From Methanobacteriota archaeon (lineage in GTDB: Archaea; Thermoplasmatota; Poseidoniia; Poseidoniales; Poseidoniaceae): DNA of 41,567 bases. The notes beneath the pieces are model-generated. The model saw only the letters and a list, made by a program, of their open reading frames with translations, ran no database searches and was not told the DNA's origin. Where the stretch lies: assembly GCA_002689345.1 (NCBI GenBank), contig NZFU01000021.1, forward strand, positions 1-41,567. The letters are read 5' to 3'. The translations under genes and the position numbers were made by a program. Of the stretch, positions 1 through 10,100 are shown in pieces; position 1 is the stretch's first letter; each line of letters starts with the position of its first letter.

Positions 1-1
1 T

Positions 2-1066
2 ACAACTACTACAACTGAGAACCACCAGTGCGAGGTATCTATCACGCTTAATGAAACCCACTTGATTATTGCAACAAATGGGTTGCCTAATCATGATTTT
101 GAATCTACTTTAGCTTGTTCTCAAGGGGGTGATTGTGCTGTGGCTCAATCTTATACTTGGTCAATTCCAAGAAGCCCTGTTAACGATACCTCAGGGGGTC
201 ATAATAGTGCAGATTGCCCGGAAACAAATGGCGATTATGAGTGTGCGCCTGACAGAGGTGCTGTTGCACTTTCGATTAATGGCGTTCCAATCTATGGTCC
301 AGAAGATGGTCCTGGTGGAGACGCAGTTGCTGCCGAACATGGCGCCTACAACGAAGATAGGCAACCAATAGAATTGGGTATTTGTCACGGTCACGCTGCT
401 CAAGGTGGAACTTATCACTACCATGCTGATGGAAATTGTATGCATTGGCATCCAGAGGCTGGAGAATCTATTGAGAATGATTATGATGAATCTACAATCC
501 AAGCAGTTGCTCAAAATACCTATGACGGCAATCACTCCAAAGTAATCGGAGTCGCATATGATGGATATCCAATCTATGGTTTCTGGGGATATGATGACAA
601 TATGAATGTTGTAGAAATGAAGAGTTCCTATGAATTAAAGGATGGAGAAACTGGCTACAATGGAATTGACGATTACAAGTTTACTGAAGGATTAGGCCAT
701 CTTGATGTTTGCAATGGTCATTTTGGACCAACTCCTGATTTCCCTCAGGGAATCTACCATTACCACACAACTATGCAAAATGGCGATGGCGATATGGGAT
801 TCCCATACTTCTTGATCTGCTATTATGGTGAAGCCGACATGTCTAGCGATGCCGGTGGCGGCCAAGGTGGTGGCGGTGATTGTGATGGATTTGGCGAGAC
901 TTGGGGTCCTGGAATTGGCCCTCCTCCTCCAGGTTGTGAAGGAGGTCAAGGTGGCCAAGGCGGCCAGGCCGAAATTTCAGTTATTGACAATTGGAGTTTT
1001 GACCCGATGATTCTACTAATTATCGGACTTTGCGGGGCTACGGCTTGGTCTCTCCGGGTGAAGTAA
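2..1066 (+). CDS. YHYH-domain surface protein, 5' end cut by window edge
   Basis: The frame is open from the first bases of the window, so the true start lies upstream. The visible 355 residues match the YHYH domain family: two YHYH motifs (in GTYHYH near base 410 and GIYHYH near base 752), two PIYG motifs, and many His and Cys residues. The family is extracellular and its role is poorly known; the His-rich motifs suggest metal binding, which is inference. After the domain comes a Gly/Gln-rich linker and a C-terminal hydrophobic helix (near residues 333-351) ending in a short basic tail, so the domain sits outside the cell on a membrane anchor. It heads a run of three envelope genes on the same strand. 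A TTG at 62 is an in-frame codon but not a credible start, because homologous sequence continues upstream. Confidence 0.8.
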   Translation, partial: TTTTTENHQCEVSITLNETHLIIATNGLPNHDFESTLACSQGGDCAVAQSYTWSIPRSPVNDTSGGHNSADCPETNGDYECAPDRGAVALSINGVPIYGPEDGPGGDAVAAEHGAYNEDRQPIELGICHGHAAQGGTYHYHADGNCMHWHPEAGESIENDYDESTIQAVAQNTYDGNHSKVIGVAYDGYPIYGFWGYDDNMNVVEMKSSYELKDGETGYNGIDDYKFTEGLGHLDVCNGHFGPTPDFPQGIYHYHTTMQNGDGDMGFPYFLICYYGEADMSSDAGGGQGGGGDCDGFGETWGPGIGPPPPGCEGGQGGQGGQAEISVIDNWSFDPMILLIIGLCGATAWSLRVK

Positions 1067-1068
1067 AA

Positions 1069-1083
1069 TCACCCGTAGGGTGA
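1069..1083 (+). terminator. Hairpin with GTA loop after the YHYH gene
   Basis: TCACCC, loop GTA, GGGTGA form a perfect 6-bp stem two bases after the stop codon. The tract after it (ACTTCC) is pyrimidine-rich but not a clear T-run. The same GTA-loop design recurs after the next gene, which supports a role at transcript ends. Confidence 0.45.
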
Positions 1084-1113
1084 CTTCCTAAGGACACAAT
1101 GTGTGCAAAACGG

Positions 1114-1120
1114 TTTAACA
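1114..1120 (+). promoter_or_regulatory. TATA-like box for the 1143-4043 gene
   Basis: TTTAACA lies about 26-27 bases before 1143-1145, the spacing expected between an archaeal TATA box and a transcription start. That would give a leaderless or nearly leaderless mRNA starting at the GTG at 1143 or the ATG at 1149. Confidence 0.4.
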
Positions 1121-1142
1121 CCCCGGCGCAGACGGTATATTG

Positions 1143-4043
1143 GTGCGCATGCTGAAATCTCGATTTGTTCCTGCCCTCGTGCTGCTGTTGATGCTATCAT
1201 CATGTCTTCCCGTTGTAGAGTTTGAAACTCTATCAGATGAGTCGACTATGAAGGAAGTTCCTGCCAATTTGGAATCATACAATCTTTACCTAGATGAGGA
1301 AGGAGGTTCCGGCGGTGATGGAGCAATTACTACAATGGAGCCAGAAGGTGCTCACAAGGAAGGAGATATCCTTTCAGGAGTCGAATTCCGTTCAGATGAC
1401 CTGATTAGTGACCTGACAATTTATGGCCAAGGAAGCGCCACTGAAGTCCACCTATACATCTATCTTCAATTCAAGGGCCAGGAAGGTTCAACTGCAGATT
1501 TGACGTTCACTCTAAATTCGGTTGGAGGCTCTACCTATACCGAAACAATGAGTCTTAGTGATCCATGTAACAGTGGCTTGTTTAACAGCGATTGTTCATG
1601 GACTTTGAACGAAGTATTCTTTGATGTTCCCGAAGAAGGTTTTACCGTTGAACAGGGCGCACAATTACGTCTACAAATAGATGGTTCAGCTTCTTGTGAA
1701 GGCCAAGGTGGAATTGGACAATCAGGAGAATGTGATGTTCTAGTAGCCTATGGCGATGTTGAGCAAACCAATGGTTTCTCAAGATTGTCACTAAAGGCAA
1801 ATGCACTTTCTGATTCTAGTGTAAAGGTACACGCACCAGGTGGAATTTGGATTGATGATGAACAACTTGAATGGTCACCTAATCATAGGCCTGAATACCG
1901 TACAATTCAATTTTCAGTTGATGTAAGAGATGCATTTGGTAGGGATGATATAAACTCTGTAAACCTAGTTCTTTCAACACCATCGGGGACGAACACAGTC
2001 TTCGATAAAGAATTCGAAGATGACGATTTACGCCTAGATAACAATGGTCTAGTTGGAAATTATACTTGGACTTATGATGCAGGAATTGCAGCAGGTCACT
2101 ACAACTTATCTCTAGAGATAACCGATGTTCAAGGTCACGTAGTTGTTTATCGCCACATTGGAATTGATTTCATGGATCATGGAATGTTCCTTTCACTACC
2201 TGTTGATCAGTCCGATAGTGTTCTAATCGCTCCGGGGCAAATTAGCAGTGTTGAATTTATGATTGAACATACAGGTTCTGCCGGGATTGAAATGGAAGTT
2301 GAATTTGAACTGTTCACATCATTGCCGTCTTCATGGTCGGACCCACTTTGGGATTCACCAGAGGGGTACTCTCTAGCAGGAGGAGGGGCTTTCAAGATTG
2401 CAACACTGTCTGTTGAGACGCCAGAGGGGGACCTCTCTACTGCACCCGATAGAATCGAAGTGAGGGCTTACGGGTTTGCATATGATGAAGATGATATTCG
2501 TCAACAGGTGGTAGTTGAAACCATAGTTCTCGATGTTGAAGAAGTAGGAGTGTTTGCACCTCCTAGGCTGAATGTCTACGAAGATGAAGAGCATCAAATT
2601 CAGATTGCAGATTCCAACCGCCCTGAGGCTTTCGATGAAACCCTATCACACTATATTGACTCGGATATGGCTCAATCTGGAGAACCATTCTACCTAGATT
2701 TGTTTAATGCAGGTTTTGATACAGACACATACAGACTCAAAGTTGACGAATCACCTAGTTCAAGTTGGTCTTATACCTTCTTTGACAATGATACAGGTGT
2801 CGAACTAACAACAGAGGGACCATATGCGATTACACCGGATATTGGTTCGCATGAAACACTATCTTTGATGCTGAAAATTTATCCGCCTACAGACCGTGAA
2901 GATGTTGACATAGGATTATTCACTATAATTTGCTTTAGTGCTGGAGATGATGATCTGAGTTCAGTAGTTTCCTTTACAGTCCACAGAACATTTGGAATCT
3001 TGGCTCAAGTAACTGCAGATTCTGACGGTCAAGATATCGGTAGTGTTGGCCCAGTAGCTCCTGGTTCAACAGTTAGTTTTGACGTGAGAATAACCGACAG
3101 TACTGAAGGAACTGGAGAAAATACTTGGAGAATTATTTCTCCTGAAAAGTTGGATAAGAATACCAATGAAGACGAAGGTGGAAACCCATCTTATGGGGCT
3201 TGGGATTATGAAATTAAAAGCGACACAGGTGAAGATGTAGTTGCAATTCAATTGATGCCAGACTCCTCTGGAGATATTGAAATAACTATCCAAATGAGGG
3301 ACCAAGTTCTCGCCGGTAATCACACATTGTATTTGCGTGTGACCGAAGAGGTATCAGAAGGTGACCCTAGGTATTTCGATCTTCCATTAGAGATACAAGT
3401 TGAAGAAGAAGTCAAACCTGGAAGAATCTTTGTTGAAAGAGTAACTGAATTGACGCCATTCCTTCCTGCCTCAGAGCAGAGTTATGAATTCCGAGTAGAG
3501 AATCAAAACAATATCGTCCTCGATGTGATTATTTCCGCTCAAGACCTACCTAGCGGCTGGGATGCAAGTTTCTCCACAAGTGGCTCAGCCCAAGAAGGAA
3601 ACACAATTCTGTTGGAGATTGCTCCATTCAGTACTAGCGAATTCACCCTTATCTTGAATGCTCCTGCCGATGTAGTTGCTGGAAAAGACGCAGTAGTAGT
3701 ACTTTCAGTAGAACCTCTGGACAGTGAAGTGAGTACTTCTAATCTAAAGCAAACACCTCAATTCAAATTCACAATTACCTGTGAAGGACTTGATTGTGTA
3801 GTAAATGCTGCTCTTGACTTTGAAAGCCCTCAGACCATTGGATTGTACGTCGGTATTCTGTTAGTGATTTTCCTAGCAGTGTACAGAAGAGGTCAAACAT
3901 CCGCTAGAGAGGTTTCAATGTGGGAGGAAGAGGAATCTAACTTTGAGATGTTAAATGATGAATTTGGCGACCTTCCTGAAGCAATTAGCGATGAAGAATT
4001 AGAAGACGATTTGGAATTATTAGAGGATCTTGAAGACCTCTGA
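1143..4043 (+). CDS. Large membrane-anchored ectodomain protein with acidic tail
   Basis: No enzyme family recognised. The protein starts with a basic n-region and hydrophobic segment (about residues 2-19) ending in LSSC, which resembles a lipobox, so the N-terminus is exported and might be lipid-modified. About 880 residues of beta-rich sequence follow; several stretches resemble CARDB/NEW3-type Ig-like modules seen in archaeal envelope proteins (inference from pattern). Near the C-terminus a single membrane helix (IGLYVGILLVIFLAVY) is followed by RRG and a very acidic cytoplasmic tail rich in Glu, Asp and Leu. Start choice: TTG 1140, GTG 1143 and ATG 1149 are all in frame; GTG 1143 best fits the upstream TATA-like box. 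Its neighbours are also envelope proteins, so a cell-surface structural or binding role is likely. Confidence 0.75.
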   Translation: MRMLKSRFVPALVLLLMLSSCLPVVEFETLSDESTMKEVPANLESYNLYLDEEGGSGGDGAITTMEPEGAHKEGDILSGVEFRSDDLISDLTIYGQGSATEVHLYIYLQFKGQEGSTADLTFTLNSVGGSTYTETMSLSDPCNSGLFNSDCSWTLNEVFFDVPEEGFTVEQGAQLRLQIDGSASCEGQGGIGQSGECDVLVAYGDVEQTNGFSRLSLKANALSDSSVKVHAPGGIWIDDEQLEWSPNHRPEYRTIQFSVDVRDAFGRDDINSVNLVLSTPSGTNTVFDKEFEDDDLRLDNNGLVGNYTWTYDAGIAAGHYNLSLEITDVQGHVVVYRHIGIDFMDHGMFLSLPVDQSDSVLIAPGQISSVEFMIEHTGSAGIEMEVEFELFTSLPSSWSDPLWDSPEGYSLAGGGAFKIATLSVETPEGDLSTAPDRIEVRAYGFAYDEDDIRQQVVVETIVLDVEEVGVFAPPRLNVYEDEEHQIQIADSNRPEAFDETLSHYIDSDMAQSGEPFYLDLFNAGFDTDTYRLKVDESPSSSWSYTFFDNDTGVELTTEGPYAITPDIGSHETLSLMLKIYPPTDREDVDIGLFTIICFSAGDDDLSSVVSFTVHRTFGILAQVTADSDGQDIGSVGPVAPGSTVSFDVRITDSTEGTGENTWRIISPEKLDKNTNEDEGGNPSYGAWDYEIKSDTGEDVVAIQLMPDSSGDIEITIQMRDQVLAGNHTLYLRVTEEVSEGDPRYFDLPLEIQVEEEVKPGRIFVERVTELTPFLPASEQSYEFRVENQNNIVLDVIISAQDLPSGWDASFSTSGSAQEGNTILLEIAPFSTSEFTLILNAPADVVAGKDAVVVLSVEPLDSEVSTSNLKQTPQFKFTITCEGLDCVVNAALDFESPQTIGLYVGILLVIFLAVYRRGQTSAREVSMWEEEESNFEMLNDEFGDLPEAISDEELEDDLELLEDLEDL

Positions 4044-4065
4044 TTGCTAAAATTAATCACCCATT

Positions 4066-4082
4066 TCTCCCCGTAGGGGAGA
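4066..4082 (+). terminator. Hairpin with GTA loop plus T-rich tract
   Basis: TCTCCCC, loop GTA, GGGGAGA make a perfect 7-bp stem 22 bases after the stop at 4043, followed at once by TATTTTCTC. It has the same CCC-GTA-GGG core as the hairpin at 1069-1083. This is a likely terminator for the upstream gene, or a structured 5' element of the following giant gene, whose start is only 19 bases downstream. Confidence 0.5.
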
Positions 4083-4101
4083 TATTTTCTCAAAATTGTG
4101 T

Positions 4102-7100
4102 ATGAACAATACTCCATTTGCCTTAAGTGCCTTTGGTGGAACCGTTACTCCGGTGTTAGCCCTGCGTATGTCCTCCATCCAATCGTCAGCGCGTCCTAAA
4201 CTCCTTAGAGAGTTAGATGAAAAGAAGTTCAAGTCCATTGGTCTAGCCATGCTTATGCTTCTGTCTACAATAGCCTCTATTGAATTCGTTTCATTCACTG
4301 CTTTAGCTGCTACAGACCAAGATGGAGACGGTCTGACATATGGGCTTGAGTACCTCATTAACACACAACCAAATGATTGGGATTCCGATAATGACCAATT
4401 GCCAGATGGCTGGGAATGGCAATACGGTTTAGACCCACTTTCTGCAAGTAATTCTGATGGTGCAATTGGGGATCCTGACGGCGATGGATTCTCAAATTTG
4501 CAAGAATATAATTACCTTCAACCGTCAAATTGGGACCTTTCTTCGACCACATCTGTGTTGGATAACGGAGTTTGGTGGAATGGAACAGTTCCTGTCAATA
4601 ATTGGGATGAAGAAAACGCAATGCAATACAATCAGTTAGCATGTGGAGCATCCGGTGCAGATGGTACCGGTAGCATCATCCTTTGTGATGAAGATCCTGT
4701 TGGAAACATCTGTACTGATGGATTTGACAATGACAAAGATGGTATGGTCGATTCCAATGACAACGACTTCGATGGTGATGCCGATTGTGCAACCAATGAT
4801 GACGATGGAGATGGCGTATTTGATGAAGACCCAATGGGATGGGATACCGATGGTGATGGAATGCCAGATGGTTGGGAAGCTTCCAATGGATTGAATGCCA
4901 CCTCACCTTCTAATGCTGATGGAGCAAATGGTGACCCTGATGGTGACGGACTAATCAATATCTACGAATATGTCAATCCATCTTGGACAACAACATGTGG
5001 AGGCCAGCCTTGTTACAGACCAGGCCCTACTGGTTCCTTTACTGAAACCACAACCCCTTGTTCACCTCATTTGGGAATTGGACCTGGCGGCTGTGCAACT
5101 ATGACAGCAGAAACAGATGGTGTAACTTCTACCAATCCTCTTGATTCAGATACGGACAATGATGGATTAAATGATTCACATGAAGCTCTGACATTACTAA
5201 CCGATCCTACTAATGTCGATACAGACGCTGATGGAATCAACGATGGTATCGAAATCAATGGACAATACGGTTTCCCTGCACAGGCTAGCGATCCTAGAAA
5301 CAACAATACTGATGGCGATGCTTTTGATGATGGTGATGAAGATAAAAACGGAAATGGCGTAATCGACTCCAATGAAACCGACCCTACTCGCCGTGAAGAT
5401 TCTGGGGACTTTGACAATGATGGCCTTGAAAATTGGCAAGAGAATCTATCATGCACATTATGGAATGTCGCAGATACAGACTTTGGAGGAATCAATGATG
5501 GTGATGAATCGAATGCCTCACATGGAACTGACCCATGTGATTCACTCCTAGTATTCACCTCCACTATCGGTCCAAGTGCCTACAATTCAGGTTCTAGTCA
5601 ACTAACTGTGGCCGATGGTTCAGGCTTCAGTCCATCTGGAGGGATTGCCTACTACAATAATTCTGGAACTTATACTCAATTTTCTTATGCTGGTGAGGTG
5701 AATAGTGTATTGCAAGGAGTATTTGTTTCTCCACCAAGCGGTGCATCCTCAGTAGATGCACGAAATAACTCTTGGTGTCATGACATCTCAGGGGGCTCAT
5801 TCCCATCATACTGTGATGATGATTACTCAGATTCTGATGGAGATGGATTAGCAGATTGGGAAGAGACTTTGGGTGTTTATGGTTACTTCTCTAATCCTAC
5901 ACTTGCAGACTCAGATAATGACGGAGTAAATGATTTTGATGAAATTTTAGTCGATACAGATCCAATGCAGCCTTGTGATAACACACTGGATGATGACGGA
6001 GATGGATTGAATAATTACTTCGAAATTACTACTGGATGTGACAATTCTTGGATTGGAATAACCAATGGTAGTCAAGATATCTGGACTACAGATGAAAATA
6101 ACGAAGACACCGATTCAGGTGGAGTAAACGATAAGCAAGAATACTTTGATTCAACAAATCCTGAAAACGATCCTACCGATGATATATTCCCTGATGATTT
6201 TGATGGAGACAAAATCCCGGATGCTGTTGAAAATCAAACAGGTACCGATTGGCGCAATCCAGATACCGATGGTGGAGGGATGCTAGACGGAGATGAATGT
6301 CCTCAACAATTCTGGTTTACAAATTGTCAAGGGTCGCCATTTAACCCATGGGACCCTTCAGATGATGTTATGCAGAATGATGTCATCTTCTGGGCTAACA
6401 ATACTAGCGGCGTCGTCGATTTGAATCGTGTCCATCTATGGCGTGTTCATACATATGATTTCTACACAGGTGCCGCTTACGGACTAGAGACCGATGTTCA
6501 TTCTGCTAGTGAAGTTAGTATTCCTTATACTAACAATACCCACTTAGCATCATCGAACTACGCAAATGATACAGTTGCTTGGAATCTTGCATTTGCAAAT
6601 CCAATGATGTCAGGAAAAGTACCAATGCCTGCCTATCAATTCAATATCACTTTCTGGTCAGATGCTTCTTTGGCAATGACAAGAACAAATGATACTCATT
6701 CCTACGAAATCTCAGCAGGACTGTTGGATGCAGTTTGGGTTGAAGAGTATGAATACTGGTTTGATTGGGCCACACTCTCAGCTAACACAATTGCTGGAAC
6801 GAACTCATCTTATGAAACAATAGTTCCTGATTTCTTCACCAATTCATCACTACCTGAATCTCTAGTGTTGAATGTGACAAATGATGTGATTAGCAATGCG
6901 GGAGCTACTGATGCTTATTCTAAGGCAGATGCAATTGCAACATTCCTTCGTGATGGAAATTCAACATTCGATTTCAAGCGAAACTACAATGGAAGCGGTT
7001 CTGCACCTGAAGCAGACCTCACTTTCGAAGTTCTTAATCGTGCAAAAGAAGGAACTTGTTCTGAATTCACTACTGTTTTCGTAACTATGGCTAGACTTGC

Positions 7101-10100
7101 AGGTTTGCCTGCAAGGTTCGTTACTGGATACAAAGGCGGTACTTGGACTGGAAATGGATACGCCGTATATGGCGGAAATCTTGCACAATGGGGCGAAGTT
7201 CGTCTTGAAATGAGCCCTGGAAGCGGGGGAGATGATCTTGGATGGATACCTTTCGATGCTTGTCCTGACCCAGAGGAAATCGAGGTTGTAAATCTAACCT
7301 GGTCTCCAACTACCTACGACCGTGAAGGATTGGTTGATGTCAATGTTACTGGAACTTTACAATTCGTAGATAATACAACAGCGATTCCTGATATCACATT
7401 ACGTGGCTATGTCGTAAGTGTTGATGATATAGGTAATGTCCCAGGTTCTGCAGCATCAATCGATAACCTATTTGGAACAATTACCACTGATGCTAACGGC
7501 AATTTCGCAATGAACGGTACAATGGAGTCTCCAGCAGCGCCTGGGTTTGCTAGCATTGTTCTAGAGCATATACAAAGTGGATATGTTTCACATGATGGAT
7601 TAGATATGGGCGTTTTCATCAATATGACTGATGATTCTGTAATCAATCATAGTGAGCCAGGACCTATTGACCAACCGGTGTTAGGAGCTGGAGCAACTAC
7701 TGTTTTATCTGGACAGTTATTGTTTGAAAATAACAAAACAAGCGGCTCTCAAGATTTAGGTAATCTCGAGGTATGGCTGGAATTCATATCTTCAGAAGAT
7801 GGAACTACCAATCTTTCAGGTATGGTCGGTCCAGGTGGCGTTTGGGAAATCAATGTCACACTCGATGAATTAGAAACTAAGACAAATGTTTCTGCAACTC
7901 TCGGATTTAGTGGATGGCAGGATACATCGCAATCAGTTGGTGGGCCACAATTCCACCTAAGGCCGTCTACGCATTCTATTACACTCGATATCAGAGATGC
8001 ACCAAACTTGACAGCAGTTATTGAAGGGCCAGGAGCAAATGACTCAATTTTACAAATCGATGAATTAGTTTACATCAACGGTTCAGCAATGTCCTTTGGT
8101 GCGTCACCAGCGGCACTTTCAGGAAATCTTTCATTCGGAATGAGAGAATTGAATGGCGGTGGTACTTTCGTTGAATTATTCAATCAGTCTGTAAATGGAG
8201 CATTTACAATTACGCACATTCTAGATATGAATAATACTACTGTTAAGGCTGGAGAAATCGAATTAGAATTGGTATTCTACCCCGATAATCTAGAGGCTAC
8301 GGATTCACTGAATACATCCGGAACACCTTGGTGGTTACAGGGACTGTTATTCTTTGAATTGCAAGCCAATCCTCAGTTGAGAGGTAATGATGTTGGAATT
8401 ATTGTACAGGTTACCGATCACTTGGGTGGTCAATTCGATCTAAATCTTTCAGGAACCTTCACGTTCGATTTTGATGGCACTAATGTAAATACTACTTCTG
8501 ACCCAGATTCTAGCACAATTTCACCAACATTTACAACAAATGCAAATTTGTTTGCTGGTGATTATGTCTTTGATATGGCATTTGGTGGAAATGAGTACTT
8601 CTTGTCTTCTAGTAATAGTTCATCATTGCGAATTATGGGTACTGTCGACATTACAGTTACTGTGATTGATGATTGGACATATTTGGGCAACACTACTTGG
8701 CTAGTGGGCGACTTTACTGATGCAGTTCATGGAACCGCAATATTGGGTAATGATTCGATAATTATGGCTCAACTTCTCACTCCAAGTGGAATTGTTGATT
8801 TGGCAAATGGTATGTTGAATAATACTACAGGAACTTACAACATCACAATAACGGCACCAAACAACTTCCCTTCATCAGTTTATGATATCGAAGTCATCAC
8901 CGATTTCGATTCACCTTCACAGATTGGTGGAGCTTACTTCCAATGGGTCGACAATGCAGTTCCACCGGCATTGCCTCAAATACCTTCTACACCTTGGGGT
9001 ATCGAGTCTGAAGTCACTCTCGCACCACCTCCTAATGCCGATGTTATTGCTGTGATGAATACTTCAGTTGACATTACGGTAAGAGTTGGAGATGTTGCAG
9101 ATAATTCCAATGTAAGTGGAGCACAAGTCAACTATATTTTGGATTATGGTGGAGCTAATATTTCTCTAGGAAATGCAATTAGCGCAGCGGATGGAAATGC
9201 AACATTGACTTGGTTAGTTTCCAGTATTGATCCTGGACAATATGTCTTGAGGATGGAAGTATTAGATGACGTTTCTTCGCCGAAGATTGCTGGTGCAACA
9301 AGACACTATGGTAACTTTACAGACATCAATGTGACAGTGCAAGTACCTTCCAATATACGAGTGGATACAATACCTTCAACAGTTACTGCAGGTGTGAACT
9401 TCCAAGTTATAGGGCAGATTGAGGATGGAGACAACTCCAGTCGAAATCTAACCAGTGCTGTAGCATTAGAGATGTTCTGGTTAGATAACCCTGATGAGAA
9501 ATTGGTCAATGGCGTCTATACTACTATGAATGGTAGTTTCAACTTTTCAGTCCCTACTGACGTTCTTAACAATGGAACTCTAAGAGGGCCAAGGTCGTTC
9601 ATTATCTCAGTTGTAGATGGTTCATCTCCATTCTACTTGACCGATTCAAGTAATCATTCGATATTGGTTCAAGGAGTCACCTTGTTCGAAAATGTACAAC
9701 CTCTAAATCCAATAGTTAGAAATCGAGGAGAGGATGTCAATATCACTCTACAAATGGTTGAATCATCTAATATGTGGCAACCGTTAGGTGGGTACACAAT
9801 AGATGTATTATTCGATGATACTTGGTTGCCATCAAATACTACAGATTCACAAGGAAGAACGAATTTCACCTATTCAATTCCTTTCGATCAGCCTTTGGGA
9901 TTGATTACTATCTCTCTATACTACAATGGTAGTTTTGATTTACTTCCAACTCAGAGGAACTTGTCGACAGTAACTATTCGCTCGATTACTATAATGGTTG
10001 TAGACCCAATTATCGCCAATCCAGTAGCAGGTGAATCATTTGCGATTACCGGCTCTATTGAAAGTGACAATGGTAGTGCTCTACAATTGAGGAATGGAGA

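Noticed and set aside
5067-5564. Open frame of 165 codons on the minus strand, and similar long antisense frames at 10293-10847.
   Set aside because: They lie entirely inside the giant plus-strand gene, are rich in Ser, Pro, Val and Ile as expected from reversed codons, and have no recognisable domain.
4310-6360. Many near-identical GATGGAGATGG-like units, at first sight a DNA repeat array or CRISPR.
   Set aside because: They are codons of Asp/Gly-rich calcium-type protein repeats in one long frame, with variable spacing and no constant repeat-spacer unit.
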